Below, piece by piece: positions 25,021 to 34,098 of a stretch of DNA of 64,000 nucleotides; position 1 is the first letter of the stretch, and each line of letters opens with the position of its first letter. The stretch covers positions 124,001 through 188,000 of the forward strand of contig NZ_CAMLJQ010000005.1 of NCBI RefSeq assembly GCF_946480305.1, given 5' to 3'. Source of the stretch: an uncultured Caldimonas sp. GTDB taxonomy: Bacteria; Pseudomonadota; Gammaproteobacteria; Burkholderiales; Burkholderiaceae. The notes under the pieces are model-generated. The model searched no databases, was not told the DNA's origin, and saw only the letters and a list, made by a program, of their open reading frames with translations. A program made the position numbers and the translations under genes.

Positions 25021-25689
25021 TCAAGCGTAGTCGTACGGGCCGCCCACCTCCAGCGCGCGCTGATAGGCCGGCCGCGCATGGATGCGCTGCAGCCAGGCCC
25101 ACAGTCGCGGGCGGGTGGCGTCGAGGCCGGCGCGCGAGGCCGCTGCCTCGATCGGAAAGCTCATCTGGATGTCGGCCGCGGTGAATTCGGTGCCCGCGAA
25201 CCATTCGCTCTTGCCGAGTTCGGCCTCCATGTAGTCGAGGTGCGTCTTCAGTTGCGGGCTGATGAAGCCCTTCATCGCCTTGTCGACGATGGTGCGCACG
25301 ATGGGCTTCACGAAAAACGGCACCGGTGCGCTGCCGATGCGGTCGAACACCAGCTTCAGCAGCAGCGGCGGCATGGCCGATCCTTCGGCGTAATGCAACC
25401 AGTAGGTGTAGCGCAGCTGCTCGGGCGTGCCGCGCGCTGGCGCAAGCCGGCCCTCACCGTAGCGGTCGATCAGGTATTCGACGATCGCGCCCGACTCGGC
25501 CAGCGTGGCGCTGCCATCGGTGATGACGGGGGACTTGCCCAGCGGGTGCACGGCCTTCAGCTCAGGGGGAGCGAGCATCGTCTTGCGGTCGCGCTGGTAG
25601 CGCTTCACCTCGTACGGCACACCGAGTTCTTCGAGCAGCCACAGCACGCGCTGCGAGCGGGAGTTGTTCAAGTGATGGACGGTCAGCAT
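25021..25689 (-). CDS. Glutathione S-transferase family protein
   Basis: 222 residues. N-terminal thioredoxin-like GST domain (LTVHHLNNSRSQRVLWLLEELG, where a serine of SRS is the likely glutathione-activating residue; GKSPVITDG and LAESGAIVEYL glutathione-site segments) and an all-helical C-terminal domain (FTAADIQMSFPIE). Probably detoxification or small-molecule conjugation. No link to the flanking urea transporter is visible. An in-frame upstream extension runs through the repeat element and is not protein. Confidence 0.92.
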   Translation of the reverse strand: MLTVHHLNNSRSQRVLWLLEELGVPYEVKRYQRDRKTMLAPPELKAVHPLGKSPVITDGSATLAESGAIVEYLIDRYGEGRLAPARGTPEQLRYTYWLHYAEGSAMPPLLLKLVFDRIGSAPVPFFVKPIVRTIVDKAMKGFISPQLKTHLDYMEAELGKSEWFAGTEFTAADIQMSFPIEAAASRAGLDATRPRLWAWLQRIHARPAYQRALEVGGPYDYA

Positions 25690-25800
25690 GGCAGGCTTCC
25701 ATGGGGAGTGACCGGCGGATTGTGGCGTGATGGGGGCGTTTTTGCAGGGAAAGCTGCAGTGTTGGGGCTGATGGGGGGCTTGCAGAGAGGGGCGCGGGCT

Positions 25801-26030
25801 CAGGCATGGGCAGGGGCCGGCAGCGCTTCGGTGTGGGCGCCCTCGCTGACGCGAGGGTTCGCTGTGGTGCTCGAACTCGAGGCCGCGCGGCAGAACTCGC
25901 TCCGCGACTGCGTCGCTGCGTTCAGACAACCGCCGCGAGTCAGTGCACGAAGCGCGCTTTGCGCGCCGGCCACGAGTTCTGTGCTCCTCGCCACCCACGC
26001 AGGCGCGCTGCCGGCCCCTGCCCATGCCTG
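25801..26030. repeat. Structured intergenic element bounded by 26-bp perfect inverted repeats
   Basis: The ends 25801-25826 (CAGGCATGGGCAGGGGCCGG then CAGCGC) and 26005-26030 are perfect reverse complements over 26 bp. Inside are further hairpins: CCCTCGC-TGAC-GCGAGGG (25840-25857), GCGAC-TGC-GTCGC (25904-25916), GCGCGC-TTT-GCGCGC (25952-25966), and long-range CAGAACTCG / CGAGTTCTG (25891-25899 / 25973-25981). It fills most of the 434-bp gap between urtE and the GST gene. No coding potential is convincing and no target-site duplication is obvious. It could be a MITE-like element, a dispersed repeat or a structured RNA. Confidence 0.75.
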
Positions 26031-26123
26031 CGCTACAAGCGGCGTGCCGTGCCGAGAAACAGGTGTCCGCGTCTTGTCGGGCGTCGATCTGCGCCTGCAC
26101 CTGAGCCACGCGAACGACCCCCG

Positions 26124-26816
26124 TCAGATCGACATCAACCGCCGCACGCCTTCGGCTTCCATGTCCTTGCCCTGCCCCCGCTGGATCACCTCGCCACGCT
26201 CCATCACGAGGTATTGATCGGCCAGCTCGGCCGCGAAGTCGTAGTACTGCTCCACCAGGATGATCGCCATGTCGCCCCGATCCGCCAGCATGCGGATCAC
26301 GCGCCCGATGTCCTTGATGATCGACGGCTGGATGCCTTCGGTCGGCTCGTCGAGGATCAACAGCTTGGGGCCAGCCGCCAGCGCGCGTGCGATCGCCAGC
26401 TGCTGTTGCTGGCCGCCCGACAAATCACCGCCGCGCCGATGCAGCATCTGCTTCAGCACCGGGAACAGCTCGAACAGCTCCGCAGGAATCGGCGTGCGCG
26501 CCGGCTTGTAGGCCAGGCCCATGCGCAGGTTCTCTTCCACCGTCAGCCGCCCGAAGATCTCGCGCCCTTGTGGCACGTAGCCCATGCCCTTGCGCACGCG
26601 CTCATACGGGGTATCGCGTGTGACGGGCTGGCCATCGAGCGCCACGGTGCCGGTCTTCACCGGCACCACGCCCATCAGGCTCTTGAGCAGCGTGGTCTTG
26701 CCGACGCCGTTGCGCCCGAGGATGACCGTCACCTCGCCCTGCTTCGCCTCGAACGCCACGTCGCGCAGGATGTGCGAGCCGCCGTAGTACTGGTTGATGC
26801 CTTCGACCTTGAGCAT
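26124..26816 (-). CDS. urtE: Urea ABC transporter ATP-binding protein UrtE
   Basis: 230 residues starting MLKVEGINQYYGGSHIL. Walker A GRNGVGKTT, signature LSGGQQQQLAIARAL and Walker B LLILDEPTEGIQP are intact, and the EGIQPSII sequence is characteristic of UrtE. One of two ATPases driving high-affinity urea uptake. The ATG at 26816 is preceded by GGAGAAGG. A TTG four codons upstream was rejected. Last gene of urtABCDE, separated from urtD by a copy of the intergenic hairpin repeat. Confidence 0.95.
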   Translation of the reverse strand: MLKVEGINQYYGGSHILRDVAFEAKQGEVTVILGRNGVGKTTLLKSLMGVVPVKTGTVALDGQPVTRDTPYERVRKGMGYVPQGREIFGRLTVEENLRMGLAYKPARTPIPAELFELFPVLKQMLHRRGGDLSGGQQQQLAIARALAAGPKLLILDEPTEGIQPSIIKDIGRVIRMLADRGDMAIILVEQYYDFAAELADQYLVMERGEVIQRGQGKDMEAEGVRRLMSI

Positions 26817-26889
26817 TGCCTTCTCCAAACCGCTCCGCCTCGCCCTCGTGCGCTGAAGTGCCCGCGCGGCACTCCACCAACCCAGCGGA

Positions 26890-26961
26890 CACCGCGGAAC
26901 CGGCTTCGCCGGGCCGCTGGTGGCGCCCCCTGGAGGGGGCGCGCGAAGCGCGTAGGGGGTG
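26890..26961 (-). repeat. Intergenic hairpin repeat, copy B
   Basis: Minus-strand homologue of the 685-758 element: CACCCCC start, CCCCCTCCAGGGGG hairpin, GCCACCAGCGGCCCGG and AGCCGGTTCCGCGGTG. It lies immediately after the urtD stop and before urtE, i.e. inside the transporter operon, where it could reduce urtE expression or be tolerated read-through. Confidence 0.7.
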
Positions 26962-27855
26962 TTACCTACCCAAATAGACTTCGACGACCTTGTCGTTCGC
27001 TTGCACTTCGGCCAGCGTGCCTTCCGCGAGCACGCTGCCCTCGTGCAGCACCGTGACGCGCTTGCCGTTGCGCCCGCCCTGGGTCAGCTCGCCGATGAAC
27101 TTCATGTCGTGTTCGACCACCACCAGCGAATGGCTGCCTTCGAGCGACAGGAACAGCTCGGCGGTGCGCTCCGTCTCTTCGTCGGTCATGCCGGCCACGG
27201 GTTCGTCGAGCAGCAGCAGTTTCGGGTCCTGCATCAGCAGCATGCCGATCTCCAGCCACTGCTTCTGCCCGTGTGACAGGTTGCCTGCGGTGCGTTGCGC
27301 GCTGTCCTTCAGGTGGATCAACGTCAGCACCTCGCCGATGCGGTCGAGTTGTTCGCCGTTCAGGCGGAAGAACATCGACGCGCGCACGCGGCGATCGGCC
27401 TTCAGCGCGAGTTCGAGGTTCTCGAACACGGTGAGTTGCTCGTAGACCGTGGGCTTCTGGAACTTGCGGCCGATGCCGATCTGCGCGATCTGGCTTTCGC
27501 GCAGGCGCAGCAGGTCGATCGTGGAGCCGAAGTAGGCCTTGCCCTCGTCCGGCCGGGTCTTGCCGGTGATGACGTCCATCATCGTCGTCTTGCCCGCACC
27601 GTTGGGGCCGATGATGCAGCGCAGCTCGCCCGCGCTGATGCTCAAGCTCAGCTTGTTCAGCGCCCGGAAGCCGTCGAAGCTGACGGTGATGTCGTCGAGG
27701 TAGAGGATGGCGCCGTGCGCCGTGTCCAGCTCGCCCGGCATGACCACGCGGCTGTAGCTCGCGCCGCGGTCGCCGGACTCGGTGGCCTTGCTCGCGCTCT
27801 TGGTGGCATGCGCCTCGCGCCGCTGGGCGCCGGCTTCCATCAGATCGGGCGTCAC
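26962..27855 (-). CDS. urtD: Urea ABC transporter ATP-binding protein UrtD
   Basis: 297 residues from a GTG that overlaps the urtC stop (GTGA) and has GGAGGT six bases upstream. An ATG at 27840 is the alternative. Residues ~1-45 are a non-conserved Ala/Ser/Arg-rich extension. Then comes the ABC ATPase: Walker A GPNGAGKTT, signature LSHGQKQWLEIGMLL (the LSHGQ form is typical of UrtD) and Walker B LLLLDEPVAGM. Works with UrtE to energise UrtBC. Confidence 0.94.
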   Translation of the reverse strand: MTPDLMEAGAQRREAHATKSASKATESGDRGASYSRVVMPGELDTAHGAILYLDDITVSFDGFRALNKLSLSISAGELRCIIGPNGAGKTTMMDVITGKTRPDEGKAYFGSTIDLLRLRESQIAQIGIGRKFQKPTVYEQLTVFENLELALKADRRVRASMFFRLNGEQLDRIGEVLTLIHLKDSAQRTAGNLSHGQKQWLEIGMLLMQDPKLLLLDEPVAGMTDEETERTAELFLSLEGSHSLVVVEHDMKFIGELTQGGRNGKRVTVLHEGSVLAEGTLAEVQANDKVVEVYLGR

Positions 27856-28985
27856 GAGCGCACCTCCGGGTCGTTCTTCTTGCGGCCCTTGAAGAGGCCG
27901 ACGATGCCTTGCGGCAGGAACAGCGTCACCGCGATGAACAGCGCGCCGAGGAAGTAGAGCCAGAACTCGGGAAACGCCACCGTGAACCAGCTCTTGGCGC
28001 CGTTGACAAAGAAGGCGCCGACGATGGGGCCGATCAGTGTGGCGCGCCCACCCACCGCCGCCCAGATCGCGATCTCGATGCTCGCGGCCGGCGACATTTC
28101 GCTCGGATTGATGATGCCGACCTGCGGTACGTACAGGGCGCCGGCGATGGCGCACATCACCGCCGAGATGACCCAGATGCTGAGCTTGTACCAAAGCGGG
28201 TCGTAGCCGGAGAACATCACCCGCGTCTCGGCATCGCGTATGGCCTGCAGCACGCGGCCGTACTTGCTGTTCACGATCCAGCGTGCGAGCAGGTAGAAGC
28301 CGATCAAGGTGAGCCCGGTGATCACGAACAGCGCCATGCGCGTGGTCGGCGTCGCGATCGGGATGTCGAGGATGCGCTTGAAGTCGGTGAAGCCGTTGTT
28401 GCCGCCGAAGCCGGTTTCGTTGCGGAAGAACAGCAGCATCGCGGCGAAGGTCATCGCCTGCGTGATGATCGAGAAGTACACGCCCTTGATGCGCGAGCGG
28501 AACGCGAAGAAGCCGAACACGAAGGCCAGCAGGCCGGGCACCAGCACCACGAGCAGCATCTGTGCGATGAACGAGTCGCTCGCGGCCCAGTGCCAAGGCA
28601 GTTCCTTCCAGTCGAGAAACACCATGAAGTCCGGCAGGTCCGACTGGTAGTTGCCATCGCGGCCGATCTGGCGCATCAGATACATGCCCATGCCGTAGCC
28701 GCCGAGCGCGAAGAACACGCCGTGGCCGAGCGAAAGAATGCCGGTGTAGCCCCAGATCAGATCCATCGCCAGCGCCGCGATGGCGTAACACATGATCTTG
28801 CCGATCAAGGTGACGTAGTAGTCGGGCAGATGCAGGGTGCTGCCCGGCTGCACCGCCAGGTTGAGCACAGGCACCAGGACGGTGACCGCGATCACCGCGG
28901 CAAGCAGGCCGGCCCGCGTCCTGGGGCCCAGGAACGACGGTCGGCGCGCGGACGGAAGGACAGGCGTCGGGAGGACGGCGCTCAT
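27852..28985 (-). CDS. urtC: Urea ABC transporter permease UrtC
   Basis: 377 residues, LivM-like membrane protein with about ten helices. The family-typical ALAMDLIWGYTGILSLGHG and YGRVLQAIRDAETRVMFSGY segments are present. It pairs with UrtB to form the urea channel. The start at 28985 (MSAVLPTP) removes an upstream part overlapping the urtB end region. Stop overlaps the urtD start by GTGA. Confidence 0.95.
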   Translation of the reverse strand: MSAVLPTPVLPSARRPSFLGPRTRAGLLAAVIAVTVLVPVLNLAVQPGSTLHLPDYYVTLIGKIMCYAIAALAMDLIWGYTGILSLGHGVFFALGGYGMGMYLMRQIGRDGNYQSDLPDFMVFLDWKELPWHWAASDSFIAQMLLVVLVPGLLAFVFGFFAFRSRIKGVYFSIITQAMTFAAMLLFFRNETGFGGNNGFTDFKRILDIPIATPTTRMALFVITGLTLIGFYLLARWIVNSKYGRVLQAIRDAETRVMFSGYDPLWYKLSIWVISAVMCAIAGALYVPQVGIINPSEMSPAASIEIAIWAAVGGRATLIGPIVGAFFVNGAKSWFTVAFPEFWLYFLGALFIAVTLFLPQGIVGLFKGRKKNDPEVRS

Positions 28986-29037
28986 GCGGTTGCTCCAGTG
29001 GAGGGGGTCATTGCGAGCGCGGGAGAGATGGGCCGGC

Positions 29038-30651
29038 TCATGCTTCGGCACTCCGGCCCTTCATCGCGAACAGCCCCTGCGGCCGCTTCTGGATGAAGGC
29101 CACGATGAACAGCAGCACCATGATCTTGGCGAGCACGGCCCCCTGCCAGCCTTCGAGGAACTTGTTGATCACCCCCAGGCCGAGCGCCGCATACACCGTG
29201 CCTGCCAATTGGCCGACGCCCCCGGTCACGACGACGAGGAACGAATCGACGATGTAGCTTTGCCCCAGGTCCGGGCCCACATTGCCGACCTGCGACAGCG
29301 CACACCCGGCCAACCCGGCGATGCCCGCGCCGAGCGAGAACGCGTACATGTCGACGCGCGCGGTGTTCACGCCCATGCAGGCTGCCATCGGCCGGTTCTG
29401 CGTGACCCCACGCACGAAAAGCCCCAGCCTCGTGCGTGCGATCAGCAGCGTCACCGCCAGCAGCACCATGCCGGCGAACACGATGATCGCGATGCGGTTG
29501 TAGGGCAGCGTCAGGTTGCTCATCACGCTCACGCCGCCGCTCAACCACGAGGGGTTCTCGACCTGCACGTTCTGCGCGCCGAACAGCGAGCGCACGCCCT
29601 GCATCAGCACGAGGCTGATGCCCCAGGTGGCGAGCAGCGTTTCCAGGGGCCGGCCATACAGCCAGCGGATCACACTGCGCTCCAGCACCGCGCCGACGGC
29701 GAACGATGCCCCGAACGCGGCCGGCATCGCGGCCACGATGTACCAGTCGAACAGTTCCGCCGGCAGGTAGTTCCGGAAGACGTTCTGCACCACGTAGGTC
29801 GCGTACGCGCCGATCATCATCAGCTCGCCGTGCGCCATGTTGATGACGCCCATCAGGCCATAGGTGATCGCCAGACCCAGCGCCACCAGCAGCAGGATGG
29901 AGCCCAGGCTCACGCCCGAGAAGACCACGCCCAGCCGTTCGCCCCACGCGAGGCGAGATTCGACCGAGCTCAACGCCGATCGCAGCGCGGCACGCACTTG
30001 CGCATCGGGCTCCACGTACGCGTCGCCCTCTTGTGCAAGCCGCTCCAGCAGCAGCGCCTTCACGGCAGGATGGCCGCTGCCGCGCAACGCTTTCGCTGCT
30101 TCGAGCCGCTTGTCCCTGTCGTCCGACGAGATCAGGATCGAGGCGCGCATGCGCTCCAGTTGTTCCTTCAACGAAATGTCGGTCTCGGCCGCGTAGGCCT
30201 TCTCGATCAGCGGGAGCTGCGATTCGTCGAGGTCGCCGCGCAGTTCGTCGATGGCGCGTGCGCGCGCTGCGGTGTCGGGCGAGAACAGCTTCAAGGCCGC
30301 CAGGGCCCCCTGCAGCGCGCGGCGCATGCGGTTGCTGTTGACCACGTCCTCTGCGCCTTCGGGCAACACGGCCGGTGCGCCAGTGACCGCATCGGTGACG
30401 GTTTCACCGCTCACGATGTAGATGCGCTCGCCGGCCGTCTTCACCTCATCGTTGAGCAGCGCTTCCACATACGGTTGCAACGCGCCGTCGGCGGCGGTCG
30501 CTGCGGCATTGAGCGCCTCGATGCGCTCGTCGTTGTCGCCGGTCGCGAGCGTCCTGATCTGCTCGGGCGTCAAGCCCCACGCACCGCAGCTCAAGCACAG
30601 CGCGCCGATCGCCGCGGCCGCTCGCCGCACCCAACTCGTCGTGGCAGTCAC
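29038..30651 (-). CDS. urtB: Urea ABC transporter permease UrtB
   Basis: 537 residues. A signal peptide and a long periplasmic N-terminal domain (~230 residues, with HEAT-like helical repeats such as DDRDKRLEAAKALRGSGHPAVKALL, quoted by key positions 175-200) precede a LivH-like permease with GLMGVINMAHGELMMIGAY. The extended N-terminus is normal for UrtB, so the length is as expected. Part of the urtABCDE operon, 141 bp downstream of urtA. Confidence 0.95.
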   Translation of the reverse strand: MTATTSWVRRAAAAIGALCLSCGAWGLTPEQIRTLATGDNDERIEALNAAATAADGALQPYVEALLNDEVKTAGERIYIVSGETVTDAVTGAPAVLPEGAEDVVNSNRMRRALQGALAALKLFSPDTAARARAIDELRGDLDESQLPLIEKAYAAETDISLKEQLERMRASILISSDDRDKRLEAAKALRGSGHPAVKALLLERLAQEGDAYVEPDAQVRAALRSALSSVESRLAWGERLGVVFSGVSLGSILLLVALGLAITYGLMGVINMAHGELMMIGAYATYVVQNVFRNYLPAELFDWYIVAAMPAAFGASFAVGAVLERSVIRWLYGRPLETLLATWGISLVLMQGVRSLFGAQNVQVENPSWLSGGVSVMSNLTLPYNRIAIIVFAGMVLLAVTLLIARTRLGLFVRGVTQNRPMAACMGVNTARVDMYAFSLGAGIAGLAGCALSQVGNVGPDLGQSYIVDSFLVVVTGGVGQLAGTVYAALGLGVINKFLEGWQGAVLAKIMVLLFIVAFIQKRPQGLFAMKGRSAEA

Positions 30652-30792
30652 TCTGTTCGTCCCTCTCGCCTTGTTCGCTCACCGGCATCGGGGCCACAGC
30701 GCCGTACCGGAAGACAAAACAACGCGGGGCGGGCATGCACCGCATGGGCAGGCCCGCGCCGCGTCATGTGCAGCGGCTTTCGCCCCTTGCGA

Positions 30793-32070
30793 TCACAGCG
30801 CCTTTTCGGGCGTGTCCTTCTTCTTGTCGTTGCCCGGGATGTAGGGGCTCCACGGGTTGGCGCGCACCGGGCCCTTGGTCTTCCACACCACGTTGAACTG
30901 GCCGTCGGCCTTCACCTCGCCGATCAGCACCGGCTTGTGCAGGTGGTGGTTCTTCTCGTCCATCTTGGCGACGAAACCGCTCGGGGCCTTGAAGGTCTGG
31001 CCGGCCATCGCGGCGATCACCTTGTCGGTGTCGGTGCTCTTGGCCTTCTCGACCGCCTGCTTCCACATGTAGATGCCGATGTAAGTAGCTTCCATCGGGT
31101 CGTTCGTCAGCGGCTTGTCCTTGTGGCCGGCGATGTTCTTCGCCTTCGCGTACGCGCTCCACTTCTTGATGAACTCGTCGTTGGTCGGGTTCTTCACGCT
31201 CATGAAGTAGTTCCACGCAGCCAGGTGACCGACCAGCGGCTTGGTGTCGACGCCGCGCAGCTCTTCCTCACCGACCGAGAAGGCCACCACCGGCACGTCG
31301 GTCGCCTTCAGGCCCTGGTTGCCCAGTTCCTTGTAGAACGGCACGTTGGAGTCGCCGTTGATGGTGGAGACGACGGCCGTCTTCTTGCCTTCGGACGCGA
31401 ACTTCTTGATCTTGGCGATGATGGTCTGGTAGTCGCTGTGGCCGAACGGGGTGTACTCCTCCATGATGTCCGACTCGGGGATGCCCTTGGACTTCAGGAA
31501 GGCGCGCAGGATCTTGTTGGTGGTGCGCGGGTAGACGTAGTCGGTGCCCAGCAGCACGAAGCGCTTGGCCGAGCCGCCGTCCTTGCTCATCAGGTATTCC
31601 ACCGCGGGAATGGCCTGCTGGTTGGGGGCCGCACCGGTGTAGAACACGTTCTTCGACAGCTCCTCGCCTTCGTACTGCACGGGGTAGAACAGCAGGCCGT
31701 TCAGCTCCTCGAAGACCGGCAGCACCGACTTGCGCGACACGCTGGTCCAGCAGCCGAAGGTCACGGCCACCTTGTCCTGGCTGATCAGTTGCTTGGCCTT
31801 CTCTGCGAACAGCGGCCAGTTGGAGGCGGGGTCCACCACCACCGGCTCGAGCTTCTTGCCGAGCACGCCGCCCTTGGCGTTGATCTCCTCGATCGCCATC
31901 AGCGCCACGTCCTTCAGCACCGTCTCGGAGATCGCCATCGTGCCGGACAGCGAGTGCAGCACGCCGACCTTGATGGTGTCTGCTGCATAGGCAGACGGCA
32001 GGCCGAAGGCGGCCACGCCCAGGGCGACGGCGGAAAGCGTCTTCACGACGCTGCGGCGGGAGGATTTCAT
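30793..32070 (-). CDS. urtA: Urea ABC transporter substrate-binding protein UrtA
   Basis: 425 residues starting MKSSRRSVVKTLSAVALG, a twin-arginine-like signal with cleavage near SAYA. The mature part has the UrtA features IKVGVLHSLSGTMAISE and VTFGCWTSVSRKSVLPV. Binds urea in the periplasm with high affinity. The ATG at 32070 follows AGGAG at 8 bases. First gene of urtABCDE. A sigma-54-like promoter is seen about 160 bp upstream, which would fit nitrogen-limitation control by NtrC. Confidence 0.95.
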   Translation of the reverse strand: MKSSRRSVVKTLSAVALGVAAFGLPSAYAADTIKVGVLHSLSGTMAISETVLKDVALMAIEEINAKGGVLGKKLEPVVVDPASNWPLFAEKAKQLISQDKVAVTFGCWTSVSRKSVLPVFEELNGLLFYPVQYEGEELSKNVFYTGAAPNQQAIPAVEYLMSKDGGSAKRFVLLGTDYVYPRTTNKILRAFLKSKGIPESDIMEEYTPFGHSDYQTIIAKIKKFASEGKKTAVVSTINGDSNVPFYKELGNQGLKATDVPVVAFSVGEEELRGVDTKPLVGHLAAWNYFMSVKNPTNDEFIKKWSAYAKAKNIAGHKDKPLTNDPMEATYIGIYMWKQAVEKAKSTDTDKVIAAMAGQTFKAPSGFVAKMDEKNHHLHKPVLIGEVKADGQFNVVWKTKGPVRANPWSPYIPGNDKKKDTPEKAL

Positions 32071-32230
32071 GGGTTGCGCTCCTGAAAAAGGTCTCGGTGA
32101 GGGGTCGGATACCGGGTCTCGGGTCCGATGAACTGAGGACTCATCGGATGGAACGCAGGTTACGGATGAGGGGGGGTGCGGGAAATACGCCATGTGGCGT
32201 AGGCGAGCGCACCACCACGAACCGGCAAGC

Positions 32231-32246
32231 TGCAAGCCCGGCGCCG
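32231..32246 (-). promoter_or_regulatory. Possible sigma-54 promoter of urtABCDE
   Basis: On the minus strand the sequence CGGCGCCGGGCTTGCA has the GG-N10-GC spacing of -24/-12 promoters and a perfect TTGCA at the -12 end. The -24 half matches TGGCACG only in part. Transcription would begin near 32220, giving a ~150-nt leader. I found no convincing NtrC site. The rest of 32071-32437 has no gene and must also hold the promoter of the divergent WG-repeat gene. Confidence 0.35.
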
Positions 32247-32437
32247 CGGTGAGCCGCCACCCACCAACTTGAGGGGAAGCGAGGCCCGCACGATGCGATA
32301 AGCTCGCGGCCCGCGGCTGGGCGCCATCGCCTGCCGCTATGGCAGCGCAACCGCCTCGTGGTGCTGTGCTGCCATCGCCTGGCTCCCGCTCGGGAGCGTT
32401 CTTGCAAAAACAATCAATCTCACATCAGGGAGTGAAG

Positions 32438-34036
32438 ATGCGTTCGAGTGTTCCGGGAGTTTCCCGCTGTCTGGCCGCGCTCTTGGTGGGCCTGCCGTTG
32501 GTCGCCAGCGGCCAGCCGATGGACAAGATGGCCGTGCCCGTGTGCGTCAACGGCTACTGTGGCGTGGTCGACCAGGACGGCAAGGTGTTGCTTGCGTTCG
32601 AGAACGACTTCAACAACGTCTATTCCAACCGTCCCGGCCAAGCGGTGTTCGTCGCCACGTCCAGCGACACCGGAGGACAGTGGCACCTCGTCACCTCCGA
32701 CGGCAAGACGAGGCTCAAAGGCCCCTACGCCTCGCTGATCCCCCTGACTCCCGGCCATTACGCGGTGAGCAACGGCCGCAAGACCGGCGTCATCGACGAC
32801 CAGGGCAACGAACTGCAGCCGATGCGCTTCGACGAGGTCTACACGGTCGGGCTGGAAGGCAGGCAGGTCGTCGTGTACGAAATGGGCGGCAAGCAGGGGA
32901 TCCTGAGCGCCACGGGCAAGAAGCTGACCGAGCCGGTGTATACCGAAGTGATGTCGGGCACCGCTCGCCTTGCCTTCGCGCAGCGTGGCGGCAAGCAATG
33001 GATGATCAACCTCGAGTCGGGGGCACAACGGGCCGTCGCGTACGACTCCGTGTCGCAGCCGTCGCCGGACGGCATGGTCATCGCCCGCAACACCGCAAAA
33101 CAGGTCCACGCCTTGATCGACGAGCACGGCAAGGAACGGATCCCCCCTGGGAAATACCGCGCGCTCAACTGGGCCGGGCCGGGGTACGTCTCGTTTCGCC
33201 ACCAAAGCGATGGGCCGTGCGGGTACGCCGACTACGCCGGCAAGGTCATGATCCCCGCAAAGTTCGCGGAGTGTGGCAGCTTCGGCAAGGCCGGCGCGCT
33301 GGCGCAGGAGCGGCTGGCCGACGGCAAAGCGGGCAAGTTCGGCCTGATCGGCCGCCAAGGTGAATGGCTGCTCTCGCCCCGGTACGACGCGGCGTCCGAG
33401 GCCGGGCTGTCGGTGTTCGGCCAGGCCGCCATCAATCACGTTGCGGGTTACGCCGCCATCGCGCAGCAGCCGAACCTCCTCACGGTCAAGTACGGCCTCT
33501 TCAGCACCGACGACGGCAAGGAACTGTTCGCCCCGACACGCCAGCTCGCCGGCGTGCTGACCCCCGAGTTGTTTGCTTACAGCAATGACGACGCGCCCCA
33601 GGTCAAGGTCAACTTCATGGGCAGCGTGGACGTCCTGCCCGCCGTCGGCCTGATGGACCGTGCAGGCAAGCCGCTGCTGGCGCCGAAGAACTACATCGGC
33701 TTCGTGCTGCATGACTCGGGCCGCTTCCTTCTCGCGCACGAGGGCATCGGCGCCGATGCCAAGGTCGCCCTGCTCGACCTGCGGGGCAAAGAACTGATCG
33801 CGCCGCAATGGCAGCAACTCGAGGTGAACACCGAGCGAGGCTACGTTCTGGCCTACGAGGTGTACTTCGACGAGAACGACACGAAACAGACCGAATTGCG
33901 CGCGCTGTTCGATTTGTCAGGACGCCCGGTCTTTGTCGTCAAGCAGATCGATTGCGGCGCGCAGCAACTGGTCGACGGCGCAGGCCAGCCGGTGTGGCCG
34001 GCCAACCCGGCCGAGTACTGCCCGGAGCAACAGTAA
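32438..34036 (+). CDS. Exported WG-repeat protein
   Basis: 532 residues. A signal peptide (RCLAALLVGLPLVASGQ, cleavage near residue 25) is followed by many ~30-50-residue repeats of the WG/KWG type, e.g. CGVVDQDGKVLLAFE, TGVIDDQGNELQP, YGLFSTDDGKELF, VGLMDRAGKPLLAPK and ALLDLRGKELIAP. WG repeats are thought to form beta structures for protein binding. No catalytic motif. Cysteines at CVNGYC and near the end (DCGAQQ, EYC) may form disulfides. The ATG at 32438 has GGGAG upstream. Divergent from urtA; function unknown. Confidence 0.82.
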   Translation: MRSSVPGVSRCLAALLVGLPLVASGQPMDKMAVPVCVNGYCGVVDQDGKVLLAFENDFNNVYSNRPGQAVFVATSSDTGGQWHLVTSDGKTRLKGPYASLIPLTPGHYAVSNGRKTGVIDDQGNELQPMRFDEVYTVGLEGRQVVVYEMGGKQGILSATGKKLTEPVYTEVMSGTARLAFAQRGGKQWMINLESGAQRAVAYDSVSQPSPDGMVIARNTAKQVHALIDEHGKERIPPGKYRALNWAGPGYVSFRHQSDGPCGYADYAGKVMIPAKFAECGSFGKAGALAQERLADGKAGKFGLIGRQGEWLLSPRYDAASEAGLSVFGQAAINHVAGYAAIAQQPNLLTVKYGLFSTDDGKELFAPTRQLAGVLTPELFAYSNDDAPQVKVNFMGSVDVLPAVGLMDRAGKPLLAPKNYIGFVLHDSGRFLLAHEGIGADAKVALLDLRGKELIAPQWQQLEVNTERGYVLAYEVYFDENDTKQTELRALFDLSGRPVFVVKQIDCGAQQLVDGAGQPVWPANPAEYCPEQQ

Positions 34037-34098
34037 GCACCTGCAGGTGCGTCGGCAGAGAGCGCCCGCACCTGCACGCGCCCTGCACCTCGCGCCGC

